In this document: positions 63,317 through 64,000 of the stretch, in pieces
How the letters are laid out: every line of letters starts with the position of its first letter
Numbering within the stretch: the stretch's first letter is position 1
Made by a program: the position numbers and the translations under genes
Notes under the pieces: generated by a model
Database searches by the model: none
Seen by the model: the letters and a program-made list of their open reading frames with translations, nothing else
Told to the model about the DNA's origin: nothing
Assembly: GCA_003216595.1 (NCBI GenBank)
Contig: QCIQ01000001.1
Span: 62,001-126,000, forward strand
Source of the DNA: Prochlorococcus sp. AG-402-M18
GTDB lineage: Bacteria; Cyanobacteriota; Cyanobacteriia; PCC-6307; Cyanobiaceae
Direction of reading: 5' to 3'
Length of the DNA stretch: 64,000 bases

Positions 63317-63665
63317 TAATGGGTTTAAAAATGATTCTGAAGAGTTAGCTAATTCTTCAGCAAGTCCTATAGATAATACTAGCTCTGAACAAAAGAAAGG
63401 CCCCTTAAGCTTTCTTTCAGGTGCGATTACGAGTTTATCTTTTAGTTTCTTAAGCCTTTTTATTAGTAAAAAAATAGTTTTATATTTTTCTATTCATACT
63501 CCTAATTATTCTTCACCAATTGCCCAGAGTATTGCTTCGGGTTTTAAAACACTAATTATTGGAATTAGCTTTCTTTCAACTTTTACATTTGGTTTTATTG
63601 GAGTGGGTTTGTTTTTAGTATTTATTCGAAGTTTGATCGAAGGCAATAAGGAGAAAATAGACTAA
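63303..63665 (+). CDS. DUF3082 membrane protein
   Basis: 120 residues: a serine-rich N-terminal tail, GPLSFLSGAITSLSFSFLSLFISKKIVLYFSIH as the first hydrophobic block, and SIASGFKTLIIGISFLSTFTFGFIGVGLFLVFIRSL as the second. This fits the cyanobacterial/plastid DUF3082 family of two- to three-span proteins. Function unknown. Overlaps ispE. Confidence 0.78.
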   Translation: MNSPSNGFKNDSEELANSSASPIDNTSSEQKKGPLSFLSGAITSLSFSFLSLFISKKIVLYFSIHTPNYSSPIAQSIASGFKTLIIGISFLSTFTFGFIGVGLFLVFIRSLIEGNKEKID

Positions 63666-63700
63666 TATTTAAATATTAACTGTCATATATAGATTTTTTT

Positions 63701-63796
63701 ATGACTCTTCATGATTTAGGACTTCTTGTTTTATTACTCTCTCCTGGGATGTTGCTTTCCATATTGCTGTTATCGACTTTTGCTGCAGGTGGGTAA
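63701..63796 (+). CDS. 31-residue hydrophobic peptide before pdhB
   Basis: ATG opens 31 codons giving a single span (LGLLVLLLSPGMLLSILLLSTFAAGG). It lies between the DUF3082 gene and pdhB, in the same direction. The LLSPGMLLS turn and glycine tail suggest a real membrane micropeptide rather than chance. Function unknown. Confidence 0.5.
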   Translation: MTLHDLGLLVLLLSPGMLLSILLLSTFAAGG

Positions 63797-63858
63797 TTAG
63801 GCACTGTTTGAGATAGTTTGGAATAACAAACCGGTAATCCGGACGATCTGTTAATGCT

Positions 63859-64000
63859 GTGAAAGGGACTCTTTTATTTAACGCTCTTCGTGAAGCAATT
63901 GATGAAGAAATGGACAGAGATCCCTTGGTCTGCGTAATGGGCGAGGATGTTGGACAATATGGCGGATCTTATAAAGTTACAAAAGATTTATACGAAAAAT
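63859..64000 (+). CDS. pdhB: pyruvate dehydrogenase E1 beta subunit, 5' part
   Basis: The frame begins at GTG 63859 and runs off the window. The first 47 residues ([15 protein letters not shown], then [16 protein letters not shown]) match the E1 beta thiamine-diphosphate domain, including the GEDVGxYGG segment. With E1 alpha it decarboxylates pyruvate to feed acetyl-CoA synthesis. Confidence 0.9.
   Translation, partial: MKGTLLFNALREAIDEEMDRDPLVCVMGEDVGQYGGSYKVTKDLYEK

Noticed and set aside
63825-63850. CCGG-TAAT-CCGG before pdhB as an operator
   Set aside because: Four-base arms that are self-complementary anyway are too weak to support a site.

Overview
The window is AT-rich, tightly packed, intron-free bacterial DNA with picocyanobacterial gene content. 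It has a Pcb chlorophyll-binding antenna protein, the aerobic chlorophyll cyclase AcsF, a PAM68-like photosystem II assembly factor, a CGLD27-like protein, an uninterrupted (intein-free) dnaE, and a glucosylglycerate locus. Many short single-membrane-span proteins lie between the larger genes. This combination points to Prochlorococcus, probably a low-light-adapted lineage of the NATL type because of umuDC and the AT-rich but not extreme composition. That placement is inference from gene content; no database search was possible. I see no rRNA genes, insertion sequences, prophage modules or CRISPR arrays.

Layout. 0-4.2 kb: phospholipid synthesis (pgsA), a PPC-glutaredoxin fusion, a two-domain GNAT, an SDR-like protein and endonuclease III. 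4.4-8.4 kb: an apparent iron-response block with a FutC/FbpC-type ABC ATPase, ferritin preceded by a Fur-box-like site and a second inverted repeat, a Crp/Fnr-type regulator, and a pcb antenna gene with a strong terminator. 8.6-12.5 kb: a peroxiredoxin-like protein, an orphan ABC ATPase, a PaO-like Rieske oxygenase and small unknowns. 12.8-20 kb: galE, initiator tRNA, a tight operon (DUF3318, rsfS, CGLD27, asparaginase) and carB. 20.3-22.2 kb: acsF facing a two-gene operon encoding an FdC2-type ferredoxin and a possible Ycf54-like protein. 22.7-32.1 kb: a hydroxyisobutyrate-type dehydrogenase, a three-gene ABC-2 exporter, an unusual Nramp relative, a small phosphoribosyltransferase, an island of very small proteins and a TSUP permease.

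32.1-37.0 kb encodes synthesis and recycling of glucosylglycerate: GpgS, a GH13_18 phosphorylase, a GpgP-type phosphatase and glycerate kinase. 37-43 kb: a membrane-anchored GIY-YIG relative, uppP, tRNA-Pro, msrA and an MsbA-type ABC exporter. 43-53 kb is housekeeping: trpD, carA, a STAS protein whose start is unclear, mini-RNase III, a TrmH-family methyltransferase with a repeated N-terminal tail, gatA and dnaE. 53-58 kb: PAM68-like, rpsO, ruvA, an EamA permease and dnaG. 58-61 kb: umuD-umuC behind a LexA-like box, followed by a small HExxH protein. 61-64 kb: rlmH, rsmA, ispE and the start of pdhB.

The most interesting observations are the cyclase neighbourhood (AcsF, FdC2-type ferredoxin, Ycf54-like), the closed glucosylglycerate cycle, the HExxH protein downstream of umuDC, the PPC-glutaredoxin fusion with a CPWS site, the palindromes around the iron block, and an anti-anti-sigma factor gene that appears to begin at AUA.
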